64,000 nucleotides of DNA. Origin: Cymodocea nodosa (Eukaryota; Streptophyta; Magnoliopsida; Alismatales; Cymodoceaceae). The stretch is from NCBI GenBank assembly GCA_036874045.1, contig CM072341.1, positions 11,482,501 to 11,546,500 of the forward strand. Reading direction: 5' to 3'. How positions within the stretch are numbered: position 1 is the stretch's first letter; every line of letters begins with the position of its first letter. The notes under the pieces were generated by a model. That model searched no databases, had not been told where the DNA came from, and was given only the letters and a program-made list of their open reading frames with translations. The position numbers and the translations under genes were made by a program. This document shows, piece after piece, positions 46,352-57,972 of the stretch.

Positions 46352-48511
46352 ACTAAACTGCAAGCGAATGGTGCCCATTATAATAAGCATGTGCAAGTAC
46401 AGGTCATCCCATAAGGAGTTTGTCTTAATTAAATTTATTGGAGTGTTTACTTGACTTCTTGCCTTAAATATTAGTTTAATCCTTAATACTAAGCTAATTT
46501 ACTACTAAATTAACATAAATACAAGACTCATGATAAAATATACACAAGAATGAAAATGAAAATAAGCAAAGAAAAGGAAGTAAGCAATTCATATGACTCA
46601 TGTTAATATGGCATTTAAGGTTGCCTTGTTTTGGAATACATAAATAAGCTCAAATTCCAATTTCAATTTCTCCCCAAATAGGCATTGAAAAATCCTATAA
46701 AAATATGCATTGGAGAGAATATCAGATTACCTTTAAAACAAGTATAATTCCCAAAGCTAATTCATTCTCTATTGCCATAAACACCAAATCCAAACAGAGT
46801 GTGCAAAATAAATAATAAATTCACAGACTGCACACTCGAATTCAACAATCCATAAATCATTCAAATCTTCATGAAAGATCATGAAATCGACCCATGAAAG
46901 TTAATTTAATCCTTTGATAGCCAAATTTTATAGATTGAAAATCCATGCTATAGAGAGGGAGAAATCACCCCTAGAACTTCCATGAATTCACTACCCTAAA
47001 TCTAAGTGATTTCTAGATGCACTCTTTGATGGTAAAATCTGAAAACCCTAACTATACTCATCCAAAAATTCAAGTAAAGGCACAAACGAAAACTAGACTC
47101 GAGATTATACAAAAATGCATCAAAAACTAATAAAAAATGCTATAGACATCTCAAGATATGTGCAAAATAAAATAACCTAAAACCTATACACAAATCTTGT
47201 TCGTGTAAAAAATATTCACACAAGCATTTATACAAACACTTATCTACACCACACATATTCACATATAAACATGGAAAACCAACACTTCAACTCATTAAAT
47301 CATTAGTTTAACTATTGAAATCTAAAGTTTAGCATGCAAGTCACACTATAATGCAATGAAATAACACAATGACAACACAAACATACATAACATTCAACAA
47401 ACAACACAAGAAAAACATGGACACACATAGAACAAATTACCTATGCATACAAACACAACATGAACATAACAATATGCATAGGGACCTCTCTCTCTTTCCA
47501 TTTTTACCTTGAAGAATAGCTCCTTTTCAAACAAGTTGCTCTAAGGTTGGTCAAACCCACTCCAATGGCCATGTTTTCCCTAAGTTCTCACCACTTAGAT
47601 GTCACCTTGGAGGGAGCCTTCCTTGGCTTGCAAGAGGAAGCTTCTTAGCCATTCACCTCCCTCAATCTCCTAAAGACGTGTCTTGTTTCCTCAACCTATT
47701 GTTGGAGATGTTCTATTACACCTCTCAAGTGCAACATCCAAGCTCCCAAGGTTGCCGTTGAGCTCCCTAGACGTGAATCAACAATGAAGAAGAGGGGACA
47801 CTACCTTGGAGAGGGGGATGTTGTTGGAATTTGTAGCCACCTTGCTATTCGGAAGAGGAGAAAACCCTTAGGAAGAAGAGGATGATTGGAAGAGGAGATG
47901 AGAGATGAGATGTCCTTCCCTTGTGTTGCCCTAGTTCCTTTTATGGTGGTGTCTTTGATCTTCAAGTAGATCCAACGACTATCATTGTCCTTATTCAACA
48001 TTGAAACTCATAACCAAGATATATATATATATGTACCTTAAGCATTCATCCATATAAGCTAAGGAAAATAAAGCATCCATGAGACATAAATGCCCTATAT
48101 ATTACATGTTCATTCAACATTTGCTATCATAATGAGACATTCTTTAATATATATAGAAAATAAATAATGTGTTTTCTTGTAATTAAGTTCATGTATTTTA
48201 TTTCATAATGTGATGATATTACTTATGAAGGCACTTATGAAATTAACAATTAAAAAGATACATGCATGCAATAAAAGTGTGTGACATGTGATTTATTTTA
48301 TAAGATGAAATGTTGACATGTGGGCTATTTGACTTGATATTAATCCCATTAAAGATAGATTTGTGCATTATTTCATTTTTAACTCATAAAACATGCATAG
48401 TCTAAAAATATGATTTTGTGCAATCTAATATCAAAATCATGTAATGTGCACTTGGAGTCCATAAAATACATGCATTAACATATAATAAAATACACAAATT
48501 TAGGCTTTACA
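46352..48511 (-). mobile_element. 3' LTR remnant of a gypsy-type element (approximate ends)
   Basis: On the minus strand it follows the polypurine tract at 48512-48530, starting TGTGTAAAGCC. It runs to a terminal segment CTTGTACTTGCACATGC...CATTCGCTTGCAG that matches the end of the LTR at 53302-55126. There is no internal coding region left. No reliable gene was found in this 2.1-kb stretch; the open frame at 48001-47801 is not supported. Confidence 0.5.
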
Positions 48512-48530
48512 CACCCCCATACCTAGTCTT
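48512..48530 (-). other. Polypurine tract, gypsy-type remnant
   Basis: The minus strand reads GACTAGGTATGGGGG, preceded by CTAAGGAACTAGCAAAA. The same combination occurs at 55127-55165, so the two ends belong to related elements. Confidence 0.6.
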
Positions 48531-48670
48531 TTGCTAGTTCCTTAGCAAAGAACTACATAACTAAAAAGAAGCAAATAGCTCACAAGAAATACACTCTTAT
48601 AGAAAAATAAAACATGGAAGAGAAATCCTAATTGTTGATAGTAGTATCACAAGAGGAGAGGGTGAATTGT

Positions 48671-49097
48671 TGTTAGGAATTTTGTTTTAATGATAAATGC
48701 TTTATTAAAGTTTATAAATAAGTCTAAATAATATTTTCTAAGTATAATAGTCACGTAATTAAATGTTGACAAGTTATTGGAAAGTTTCATTTAAAATTTC
48801 GGATAGTTAACTTTCGGATAGTTAGATTTTTGGATAGTTAAAGTTTTCAGATAGTTAGATTTTCGGGTAGTTAAACTTTCAGATAGTTAAAGTTTTCGGA
48901 TAGTTAGATTTTTGGATAGTTAAACTTTCGGATAGTTAATGTTTCGATTTAGTCGAAGAGTTATGTTAAAAACTTGTAGTTAAGTTATCTACATGTGTGT
49001 TTTTCATGTTTTAAGTTGTCATGTATTTAAAGAAGTTGAGCTTAGTTAAGAGCTTTCATGATCTATATGCATGTGAAGTTGATATAACGATCCTACA
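48671..49097 (+). mobile_element. 5' LTR of a plus-strand copia fragment
   Basis: It starts TGTTAGGAATTTTG, ends GATCCTACA and is followed by a degraded tRNA-Met primer site (TGATATCAGAGT, 49101-49112). It is 427 bp. Its middle is the 17-bp array described separately. Confidence 0.65.
48795..48952 (+). repeat. 16-17-bp tandem array in LTR, nine copies
   Basis: The unit is TTTCGGATAGTTA(G/A)A(T/C), repeated nine times with few changes. The same GGATAGTTA core appears in the module arrays of the larger LTRs. Confidence 0.85.
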
Positions 49098-49208
49098 ACT
49101 GATATCAGAGTTTAGTTAAGAGCTTTCATTTCTCTATTTAGGAATCAATTTTTCCTATCATTTACTTAAGATTATCTGTTTAAAATAGATAATATTGAAA
49201 TCTTAGTT

Positions 49209-49878
49209 ATGATTGAAGGACAGACCACTAATCATCCTATGTTCGAAGGTAGCAATTATGGCTATTGGAAATATAGGATGAAAGTATTTTTTCAATCAAT
49301 TAATTTCAAATTATGACATATAATTAGCAATCCTATAGTTTTAGTTATGACTCCATATGATACTTGGACTTCTAATGAAAAGGAGCAAATGACACTGAAT
49401 GCTAAAGGTTTAAACATCTTGTTCTGTGCTTTATCTCATGATCAATTTAACAAAGTTTCTATATATCAAATTGCATATGAGATATGACATGCATTAGAAG
49501 TTGCTAATGAAGGTACTGATCAAGTCAAGGAATCTAAGATTAATATGTTAGTATATAAATATGAGTTTTTTAAAATGCATGAAAATGAATGTATCTTTGA
49601 TATGTTTTCCCGTTTTCTTGAGATTGTAAATTCATTAAAATCTTTAGGCAAGAAATTTGAGGAAAAAGACTTGGTAAGAAAGATCCTTAGATTTTTAATT
49701 AAAATTTGGGCTCAAAAGACAACATCAATTGAAGAGTTCAAATATTTAAATACATATACTCTCGATGATCTCATAGGCAATCTGACAGCCTATGAAGCAC
49801 AACATTTAGATCCAAAAGGTAAGAATTCTAAAAAGGATTTGGCTTTTGAGGTTGATAAAGTCTCAGAAGTCACTAGTG
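49209..49878 (+). pseudogene. Ty1/copia gag fragment
   Basis: From the ATG at 49209 it reads MIEGQTTNHPMFEGSNYGYW, the copia Gag start. It continues to the capsid region (for example RKILRFLIKIWAQKTTSIEE and YTLDDLIGNLTAYEAQ), parallel to the inner gag. Stops lie near 49314 and 49486. It is truncated near 49878 by an LTR-like sequence starting TGTAGGATCG. Zinc knuckle and pol are missing. Confidence 0.8.
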
Positions 49879-50469
49879 TAGGATCGAATGGCTACACAAG
49901 AGGGAGGTGAATTGTATTTTTCAACATATTTGATTTTAATTGAAACTTGAAAATTAAAAACAAGTCGAAACACTATTTTAATTAAATCATTTTATTTAAG
50001 GTTTCAATTACAATATACAATTCAATTCTCTTCAGAAATTGTAGATGCAATTATATAATGATACCATGTTTCATCTAATCAATTTCATAACTATAAACAA
50101 AGAAAACTAATTTACAGAATTTAAAACATTTCTCCTTGTTTGAGATTTTTCTTCTTCTTTTTCTTCTTCTGCAATTCTTTAGTGACAAATATCTGACTTT
50201 CTTTGCTTCACTGAATTTGCTTTCTTCTGATTCTTCAAATCTTTAGTGACATAAATCTGACTTTCTTTGCTTCATTGAATTTTCTTCTATCTGATTCTTC
50301 AAATCTTCAATGACATAAATCTGACTTTCTTTGCTTCACTGAATTTTCTTCTATCTGAGAGCTTTTCCCCAAAGAGGTGTTTTTGATCCATGAAAATATA
50401 TTTCGTTTGGTGTGCAGGGATGATAGATCTATAAGAATTCAATGCCTTTTATATTGTATATGAAAGGAT
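49879..50469 (-). mobile_element. LTR-like fragment with 64-bp tandem repeats
   Basis: It starts GTAGGATCGAATGG...GAGGTGAATTG, the inner end of a minus-strand copia LTR as at 17774 and 50470. No primer site precedes it. It contains three 64-bp repeats (50172-50363) marked by ATCTGACTTTCTTTGCTTCA at 50191, 50255 and 50319. Confidence 0.55.
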
Positions 50470-51764
50470 AGGATGACACACTAGAGGGGGGGTGAATAGT
50501 GTCCTAATAAAGTATATTTTGCTTTAAAAAAATTTCGGAAGCTGTTGACACTAATGAACCCTCATTAATTGATTTTAGAATTAAAACTAGTAATGCAAAA
50601 AGTAAGGAACACAAAGAGATTTATAGTGATTCCCCAAACTGGGTAGTCCACTCCTCAAGGCCACAACCTCGAGAATTCCACTAAGTGCTTTTAAGGCTAA
50701 GCACAAACCTTAAACAAGTTGCTTTTGCAGGCTAAGCAACAACCTTACAAATGTTTTTAAAGGCTAAACAAAAACCTCACACAAAACACTAACTTTGCGT
50801 ACTCAATACCCTAATCTTGAGCAAGTGAAGTATCACACTTCACTCTCTTCACCAAGGCCCCGACCTTGTGAAGGTATACTCACAACACCCTTGTGAGTTA
50901 AGGTTTTAACACAAAAAGGACAACACTTTAAAAATAGGAGTCACAGACTCAAAATGAACACGACACACAAGACTAGATCAACTCCAATGAAGAGTTGACA
51001 CAGAAGCTCTAAGGATAATTCTTGATTGATCTGCAGCTATTGATCTTCTAGACTTTGTTGCAAACGAATCTTCAAAGTGTTTGCAGAATTACTGAGTAGA
51101 CAATTTCTCCTTTTGAGTGTTGAAAAATTCTGTGTGTGTCTCTTTCAATTTTCTACAAAATCCTTTTTATTTTTCCTTCGAGATTTGCATAAGTGGAAAA
51201 AATTCTGAAATGGTCAGATGCCTTATGTAGGAATTTATTTTCGGCAACCTTCAATCATAATAAAGTTGAGATCTGCAATCAAAATATATGTTGCCACAAA
51301 GATTAGTCAATTAATAATAGTTGTAGTTTCTATAAAAATAAAATCTTTGGAGGCTTTTAGAAAATCAGAGACTTAGAAAGATAACCTGCAGAAACTCAAA
51401 AACATTTCGGATAGATAGAACTAACATTCCGAAAGACCACTTAAGTCATGTATTAAAATTGAAACACGTGTACTTCTGAAACAGTGTTATAAAATATTAA
51501 AAATAAACTATTCTATAGAGTGGACATGTTTTAGATACCTATAAAGATAACTCTCAGATCCTTAAGTCATTTTGGATAGTTACATAGGTAACCTTTTGAA
51601 AAGTCACTTAAGTCAGAAAATAATAGAAAACTCAACCATCCGAAGCTTAAAACAGTTTTTGGATACTTACTGAAGATAACTCTCCGATTCTTAAGAGTTT
51701 TCGGATAGTTATATCATAACCTTCCGAAAAGTCACTTAAGTCAAGCGATGAGAGACTGACACGT
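50470..51764 (-). mobile_element. Copia LTR fragment, minus strand
   Basis: It starts with ATAGGATGACACACTAGAG followed by a G-run and GTGAATAGTG, the LTR inner end. It continues through 'TAGTCCACTCCTCAAGGCC' to module copies with CACTTAAGTCA near 51430, 51603 and 51731 and an ACACGTGT near 51468. It is cut by the start of another LTR at 51765. The 71-codon frame at 51862-51647 is not a gene. Confidence 0.6.
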
Positions 51765-53150
51765 TGTAGACACCCAAATCTCGCCCCCTTTTTAGGAACT
51801 ATCTTTTTCACTGTTGCAACCCCCGAGGTGTACACTATCATTGCGCTTATGCAATTGCGCACCTTTGCTATCTAGAGTAGTGCTAGATGGCCTTGGCCTT
51901 GTTCAGGTGTGTGACCACTACTGGTCTCCCGATGGAGTTTCCTCCGTCTAACCTTATGGTTTGGGCCTCTCTATTCCCTGATTGACTGATCCTTTGGTCA
52001 GATCGTCAATCAAGGCTTCTGATTGTTTGAATTAGTCTTAGACAATCTAGGCCGTCCATTCGACCCCTATCTTGTTTGGCACATCTTGGGATGTTGAATC
52101 GATCGTCTAATCACATATTCGTGATTGGAGCACCTTGGATCGTATAGATACACTATTCGATTGATGTTGACGCATGCTAATCACCTGGTTCTGCCCTAGA
52201 CGATCATGGCCGTCCGTACAAGATGTTTTGACTTTGAATCCATCTCATCTACCATCGGGTACTTTTGATCATCTAGATATGATCAATGCCCCTCGGGTCG
52301 ACCGATCCTTCAATTGGATTATCGATTGCGCCCGTGATCTTCCTAGATTAACTCTAGGGAATTCTAGCCCTCCATTTGGGTGAGGAATGAGAATCTCACT
52401 CATCCGGCTAACGATCGAGAAATTTGATCATAGGATGAGGCTCATCTCCTCCTTGATTGAACAACCCTTCAATCGAATTGTCAATCGGGTCTCCGGATTG
52501 TCCGAGATCAACTCAGACAATCTAGGCCGTCTATTTGAGGATTCGACTTCTCAAGGCCATTTTAGTGTCCTACAAGTCGAATTTGCCAAAACGGAAGCTG
52601 GATTCGGACTCAGCATGTCTGAATTACCTAGGAGGGACCATTAACCAAATTTGGCCACGTGGCACAACTACCACGTGTTGCCCTCTTGCGCTACCACGTG
52701 GCAACTGTCATCTCACCGACTCGTCGGTGTTGGATCCGCCTGGATCCGAATCCGGATATCTCCCTTAAAACCTCCTAGGGATTCGTGCGAAACCACGAAT
52801 CCACTTTTCTCTCACCGTAAAACCACGCCGTCAGTTGCCGCACGCCGTTGTCCAACTGCTGCTACCGTCGCTCGTCTCCAGCCATCCCGCGACCGTTCCT
52901 CCACGAGTAGGTACCCACCCGAATCACTAGTTATGCATTTGCAAAGTTTTAAATTTTGTTTTCCAGCATTTTTCGCCGAATGCATGTTGTTTTTCGTGGT
53001 TGACGGCAAAAACTTGTCGTCGAACATTTTTCCCGTGTAGGTTTTACAGGTTTTTAGCTTCAGTCCAACCTCCTCTGGTCGTGATTGAGGTGTGTTTAAG
53101 CTCAGGAGGTCGCGCCTTGTTTGTGTTTTCCTAGCACTACACCAAAATAT
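51765..53150 (+). mobile_element. Probable gypsy-type LTR, solo or truncated
   Basis: It opens TGTAGACACCCAAATCTCG, a start typical of plant Ty3/gypsy LTRs. It is GC-richer than its surroundings, with repeated GATCGTC(A/T)AATC...CTAGGCCGTCCATT blocks near 51990-52070, 52300-52375 and 52463-52530. A cluster of CCACGTGGCA/CCACGTGT sites lies at 52655-52705. The right end is not certain. Open frames at 52174-53040 have no recognisable domain. Confidence 0.5.
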
Positions 53151-53301
53151 CTCATTAGATCTCCAATAACGTACTAGAAAAACTTGGATTTGTTACTTTT
53201 TTTTAAAATTAATTTATCTTTATGCCTATTCTTTCTTTTAGAAGTAAACAAACAACCTTTAATACAATTTAGATATTTATTCCAATTTGTACTTTAACTG
53301 C

Positions 53302-55126
53302 AAGTGCATAGTGTCTATTGTATCAGTGTGCAAGTACAGGTTGATCTCACAGGGAATTGCTTAAAAGATTAGAATTGTCCGTTTGTTAACAATCAAATTT
53401 ATATATTCAATAAGCTCTCCGTTGAATTACAATTAACTCAACGAATAAAGTTCGTTGAGTTATAGCTAACTTAACGGACTAACCTCGTGGACATAAGTTA
53501 ACTCCACGAGCCTACCTTTTCTTTTTAATACTGCTATTTATAAAGGAATTCGGCCAACCATTGGGCGATTCTATAGATTGTAAATAACATCAATTAAGCT
53601 CTTTAATGTTAGTAAACACTGGATTTATCATTAAGCAATACTAACATTCAGATAATTCAAACAGTAACCATTAAAATCTTTAAGTCTTTTGAACAAACCA
53701 ATTTCAGTAAACTGTAAAACTAAAACAAACATAAAACAATCACAACATTGACAAAGATAACATTAATCATGATACAACACAAACAATACAACACTCAAAT
53801 ACAACATACAAACATAGATAAATTGTTTTTGGTATTTTTGTTTTAATATGAACATGGAAATGAGCGAAAGGTGAAATGTAAAGTAATCTCACTCGATAGT
53901 AAATACTTCCGACACTACTTGCAACGCGATTACACCATTGAAAATTAAACCACTTGCAATTCTGTCTCCTCTCCCTATAGAATCGCGAGTCCTAGAATTG
54001 CAAGATAATCTTCTCTTCAGCATACAAGCATCAACTTGAAGCCAAGGCTAAAAGCTTTACGATCTCCTAAAATATGAGTCGGCACTTGGTGAAAATGGCT
54101 TTCCTTCCCGCGACGTGATCACTCCTCACAGTAGTTGTCAAGCACTGTGTTTGGCTCAGAATCGACCCGACATCAAGAAAGTATTCTCACAGACCTCCGA
54201 TGGTTGGTGATTATGGTGGTGGTAACGATGGTTGGTGTGATACTTCAGAGAATCGCCGATACTGTCTGTAGAAAGCTCGGTGCTCCTCCTTTGTATACAT
54301 TGACCGTCCATCGATCACACCTTTCTTCTTTTCTTTTATATTTCTTCAGTAGTAACTGCTTCTGCTTGAATGGTCGGTTGGATTTCCTTCATTCATATCA
54401 ACGGTGATGATTTCTTCTCCCTACGTAATACATGCAATCGTGGTTTTTCTTCCAACTGTCTTGTTTCTGCAACCGCTACAGTGGCATATTAGAAAATAAA
54501 TAGTCCGTGGAGTTACAGATAACTCAACAGACTTTCTTTGTTGATTTAACTATAAAACATGTGCATAAATTTAACTATCCGATGCTCAGATGCATTTAAG
54601 ATAGTTATAGCTAACTCACCGAAAATCCACTTAAGTCACTTTACTAGAACATGACACGTGTCCACAACTATTTTATAAATAAAAAGAGATTTCGGAGGGT
54701 TACACATATAACTGTCCGATGCCCAGCTGCAATTTCAGATAGTTATAGATAACTCACCGAAAGTTTACTTAAGACATGCATTATGGTTTCGACACGTGTA
54801 CTTCAGGAAATAATAAAATATTCTTTCAAAACATAATTATTTGGCAATTTAAACATAACTATTCAACATGTTCGATCTGTTAAACATAACTGTCTGAAAT
54901 ATCAGAAAATTCGGATACTTAAGAATTTCATAGCCTACAACTTACCGACAGTTCAGAAATGTACTAAATTAACATTAATTCCCCAAAATTAAGTAGATTC
55001 TTCAATTAAAGCATATAATAGTGCAATTATAACATAATGGCTTAATTCTCATATGATAAGCTAAATATTATGCAATTAACCATCATTTAACTGTTAATAA
55101 TATGCACTTTTTCATTCTAAACACTT
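53302..55126 (-). mobile_element. 3' LTR of the gypsy-type/F-box-bearing element
   Basis: On the minus strand it begins TGTTTAGAATG directly after a polypurine tract and ends near CTATGCACTTGCA. It is about 1.8 kb. It includes two module copies (54560-54800, CTTAAGTCA spacing about 139 bp, ACACGTGT near 54654 and 54794) and CTCGTGGA/TCCACGAG arms (53484-53510). The 90-codon frame at 54135-54407 is not supported. The end is inferred from similarity to 46352. Confidence 0.5.
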
Positions 55127-55145
55127 CCCCCATACCTAAATTTTG
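55127..55145 (-). other. Polypurine tract
   Basis: The minus strand reads AAATTTAGGTATGGGGGAAG next to the LTR start. A second similar tract lies at 56240-56262 on the same strand (TAGGTATGGGGGGGAGG after GAGGACAATGCAAAATG). Confidence 0.6.
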
Positions 55146-55601
55146 CTAGTTCCTTAGCAAACCAAGATCTAATTAATTGGTCTTTCAAAAAGTGCTATAA
55201 CTAATTCTTCTTCTTTCTTTTTTTCTTTTGTTCATCATAAAAATATATTCTATCTGTTTTAGTAATCAACCTGCTAATAAACTTAGAATATATGTCAATT
55301 ACATACAAAGTATATCATCATCACATAGGTATTAATTATATTATTGTTTGTTCTTCCTTTCATCATCTGCTATCCTAAATTTTCCAATAAGATTTCTAGA
55401 AGAAATTTGAACAACATACGAATTAAACTACAATCCAATTCTATATGATTAAGACAAGTAGAATAAAGAATTGTATCTCCATTAAACAACGTCAAAAGTC
55501 AATTCTAGATTCATATTACAACAATTCTAGATAATAGAAAATATACTCGATTCATAAGATATCTCTGTATTTCACAAAACACTTGTATCTTTTCAGAACA
55601 G

Positions 55602-55658
<57 letters not shown>

Positions 55659-56640
55659 CAATCAAAATACACATAAAACAAAGCATTAATCACATACTAT
55701 CTATGTACGCATTTCATTAATACAGATGAAGTAAAACACCAATCTCATATAGTCCTGTTTCTATCATTTATTGAAAATATGAATCTATAATAATAAGCTC
55801 ATACTGTTTCTGTAGTTTAATAAGATCTACACATAAATCATTCTACAAGTTCAATTAGTCAAATTAAATGTATCTTTAATCATATGTGTTTCATTTAATC
55901 TAGAATTCACATCTCAGCTCCTTCAGGACTTCAGATAATTTATTGATTTTTCATTAAGCATTCTGATTTCATTTTAAAATCGTGAAACTGTTAAACTCAT
56001 GAAATTTAGAAAAAAAAAAAAAAGATACTATATCTAGATTTGCATAAATAGTAAATTCTATAGCATCTTATATAGCCTTCTAAATATAACATTCAAGTAG
56101 TTACAGTTTATATAAATTTTACAGTCTTAATTATCGGATAATTACAGCAAGTTCATAAAAATTTTCAATTTCCACAACTTTGCAGTACCATTTTAATTTC
56201 TTTAATTAACAAGCTTACATGGTTGTTACTTTAATTACCTCCCCCCCATACCTACATTTTGCATTGTCCTCAATGTAAAAGATTTGACAATAAATACAGT
56301 AATTGTAGCAGACATGAATACAGTTTTGTTGATTAAAATTCAGGATAAGTAATCAGTTACATACCTTGTTTTGTTTGTCTCCTTCTGCATATACCAATTT
56401 TTGGTTCTGAAAAACTTTTCACATATAAATAAAAGCAAAATATAAAACAAAATAACACTTAACAGATATTAATAAATCAGGTGTCTTGTGTGGAACCTAG
56501 GCTCCAATGCCTCTGGTGGCTCACAAGCAAGCCAATTGGTTTCCTAGAATAGATACCAACAAACTGGATTGATATTTTGTTTTTTTGTTTTTATACATAA
56601 ACGTAGAATACACACAACATTAAATACACAAAATTACAGC
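55146..56640 (-). other. AT-rich 3' non-coding region between F-box relic and LTR
   Basis: No ORF is recognised. It contains a (TA)n run (about 55603-55657) and a second polypurine-like tract (56240-56262). Confidence 0.5.
55603..55657. repeat. (TA)n microsatellite
   Basis: About 27 TA units after GTATATG. Shorter runs lie at 30785-30811, 48016-48030 and 62674-62692. Confidence 0.95.
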
Positions 56641-57783
56641 TTAAGAACAGGATTGAAAAGTAGGAACAAATGGAATAAATGTATTAGTCCAAGCAAACTT
56701 TTTAGGCAAAGTTCTTCTTGCTATTAATTCTGTTTTCATGTAGTTCTTGCTCCTCCTTAATTTGTAAACGTGTAATATATTATAAATTCCAAATACAAGT
56801 GTATTACCACTAATGATATGAAATGCAGAAAGGGATCCTTTTTGGTTCTAGGGTAATGTAGCAGTTTCTATTTCTACATCTATTTCAATATACTTCTCTT
56901 CCCACTTCCATTCATTTATGTCTTCCATAATCCATATTTGAAATTTCATTAATTCATCCCACCATCTTATCAGACATAAAGTAGGATCATCTTCTTCATT
57001 ATACCACATTCCTATTTGAATTTTATTAAATTCTGTAGATGGTGGTTTAACTATATCTCACTCAGTATAGGTAAAATTTCTATATATTCATCATAACTGT
57101 CTATGCTCACTATGTATAAATCAGATTCAAATGCAATTGAAATATCTATGACAAGATATATATATCCATCAAGTATGACATGTGTTTGGTTAATTAATGA
57201 TTTCTGTCCTAGATATATCATAATATTTTCATTCCAAGATCTATTTAGAAAATTATACACACTTAAGCGTAAATCTTCACCCCAATTTCCTGTAAGTCTC
57301 CAATAATATAATTTTTCAGGAATTACATAAATTTTTATCAGAAAATATTAAAGCTGACCCACAATTTACAGTTGGTACTTCAAATCTATTAGGTCTTCCT
57401 ATATTCCATTCTTCTCCTATTATAGGATTTCTTATCAAAATATTAGGTAATAATAAACTTGTATACCTTGGTCTCGTCTTGTATATGATTAATCCTTCAT
57501 CTATCCCCATAATATGATTTATTCCTTCTAATGTATTGGGTGGAATTCCAATAGTTTCTTCCATAGCCAAATATTCATGGTTAATTGAACTACAATTAAA
57601 TGACCTCCATATGAATCCATCTCTAATCTTAGTCATTTTTGCAGCTTGTACTCCTTGAAAATATTTTTCTTCAATATAGTTTTTAATTTCCTTTGATACA
57701 CAACACAGCCTGCACAGATCTTTGGTTGACAAGTTACTCAGTACTTCCCTTAGTGCATCCAACGGTAATTGCATCAATTCCAT
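56641..57783 (-). pseudogene. F-box protein with F-box-associated domain, decayed
   Basis: It starts MELMQLPLDALREVLSNLST and continues KDLCRLCCVSKEIKNYI, a clear F-box (about residues 3-45). It then reads an F-box-associated region: LLLPNILIRNPIIGEEW, VYNFLNRSWNENIM, VILDGYIYLVIDI, then WEEKYIEIDVEIE, ending in FAWTNTFIPFVPTFQS. The order fits plant FBA-type F-box proteins of about 380 residues. A frameshift near 57337, another near 57051 and a TAG near 56855 break it. A splice acceptor (TTATACAG) ends 9 bases before its ATG. F-box proteins normally serve as substrate receptors of SCF ubiquitin ligases. Here it lies between a retrotransposon gag and a polypurine tract on the same strand. Confidence 0.75.
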
Positions 57784-57792
57784 TTGTTGATT

Positions 57793-57947
57793 CTGTATAA
57801 CACAAACAAAAATTTAGCAGAGACAAAAATTAACATAACTACTGCACACCCTCATGGAGTTAAGGAATAACTCAACGAACTAAGTTCGTTGAGTTAAGGA
57901 CTAACTCTACGATACTATTAACTAAAAATAAAAACATATATACATAC
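57793..57947 (-). other. Possible 155-bp intron between gag and F-box ORF
   Basis: On the minus strand the donor is CTATCT|GTATGTATAT and the acceptor TTGTGTTATACAG|AATC. The donor lies just after the gag stop, so it would join 3' untranslated gag sequence to the F-box ORF. The interval contains the palindrome at 57868-57896. Confidence 0.35.
57868..57896. repeat. Perfect 29-bp palindrome (14-bp arms)
   Basis: The arms are TAACTCAACGAACT and AGTTCGTTGAGTTA, separated by one base. It is the most regular copy of the GTTGAGTTA hairpin motif that recurs in each spacer of the minus-strand element (53445-53515, 59380-59460, 62340-62430). Confidence 0.9.
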
Positions 57948-57972
57948 AGATAGTTGCTTCAGATATGATGCT

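Noticed and set aside
52174..53040. Overlapping frames in the GC-rich LTR
   Set aside because: They lie within a sequence that starts like a gypsy LTR and contain internal nucleotide repeats; no domain.
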